A DNA stretch of 64,000 bases from Arthrobacter sp. SLBN-122 (GTDB taxonomy: Bacteria; Actinomycetota; Actinomycetes; Actinomycetales; Micrococcaceae): the NCBI RefSeq assembly GCF_006715165.1, contig NZ_VFMS01000001.1, forward strand, positions 2,356,001 through 2,420,000, written 5' to 3'. The position numbers and the translations under genes are program-made. Positions 63,980 through 64,000 of this stretch are shown here, one piece after another (position 1 is the first letter of the stretch; every line of letters starts with the position of its first letter). Below the pieces are notes generated by a model, which saw only the letters and a program-made list of their open reading frames with translations, ran no database searches and was not told the DNA's origin.

Positions 63980-64000
63980 GGGGCGTCCTCTCAATAAAGG

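Overview
The window is GC-rich, densely packed actinobacterial chromosome. Gene content and style (LigD/Ku pair, dodecin, GntP-type acid-sugar operon, many GTG/TTG starts, leaderless starts, proteins of the type usual in Micrococcaceae) suggest an Arthrobacter or Pseudarthrobacter relative. This assignment is an inference from content; no rRNA or tRNA gene, CRISPR array, phage or insertion sequence was seen.

Layout. 1-467: start of a secreted rhamnogalacturonan lyase that runs off the left edge. 740-5643: a fatty-acid oxidation cluster on the minus strand (TetR regulator, acyl-CoA dehydrogenase, thiolase, acyl-CoA ligase). 5714-9668: an epimerase and two aldo/keto reductases facing an XRE/MmyB-type regulator across a 17-bp palindrome. 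9808-10297: a small CPxSGxW protein and dodecin. 10395-16206: a four-carbon acid-sugar catabolic operon (GntR/FCD regulator, DUF1537 kinase, 3-hydroxyacid dehydrogenase, GntP permease, class II aldolase). 16357-24469: membrane proteins, an acyltransferase, a small acetyltransferase, a flavin reductase-like protein, an SDR, a FUSC protein, an MHS-family transporter and small unknowns. 24597-28320: divergent ligD and ku, the bacterial end-joining pair. 28452-29729: a methyltransferase and an SRPBCC protein. 29845-34102: the fructose PTS (HPr, EIIABC, 1-phosphofructokinase, DeoR regulator). 34371-38827: a DUF6458 protein, a serine hydrolase, and a beta-phosphoglucomutase with a GH65 phosphorylase behind a cre-like site.

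38927-50002 is a glycine/serine/one-carbon region: gcvP, gcvT, gcvH, glyA, sdaA and lipA lie in that order on the minus strand, and a CycA-like amino-acid permease is divergent from gcvP. gcvP and the permease each carry their own tandem glycine riboswitch. The two leaders share the spacing to the start codon (50 nt) and a 25-nt block across the start codon (one mismatch), so they look like copies of one leader. Between glyA and sdaA a 463-nt gap holds a nested, multi-stem inverted-repeat structure that matches no RNA family I recognise.

50178-64000: an unrecognised glycine-rich protein overlapping a lone pxpA, a DUF222/HNH protein, DUF445, a glycerophosphodiester phosphodiesterase, an unusually arranged CoA-transferase, a DoxX-like protein coupled to azlC-azlD, small unknown proteins including a histidine-rich one, a TetR regulator, a thiamine-binding-like protein, an O-methyltransferase, and a YihY/BrkB membrane protein at the right edge.

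At least five genes share one start architecture: a TANNNT -10 hexamer exactly six bases before the start codon, as expected for leaderless mRNAs.
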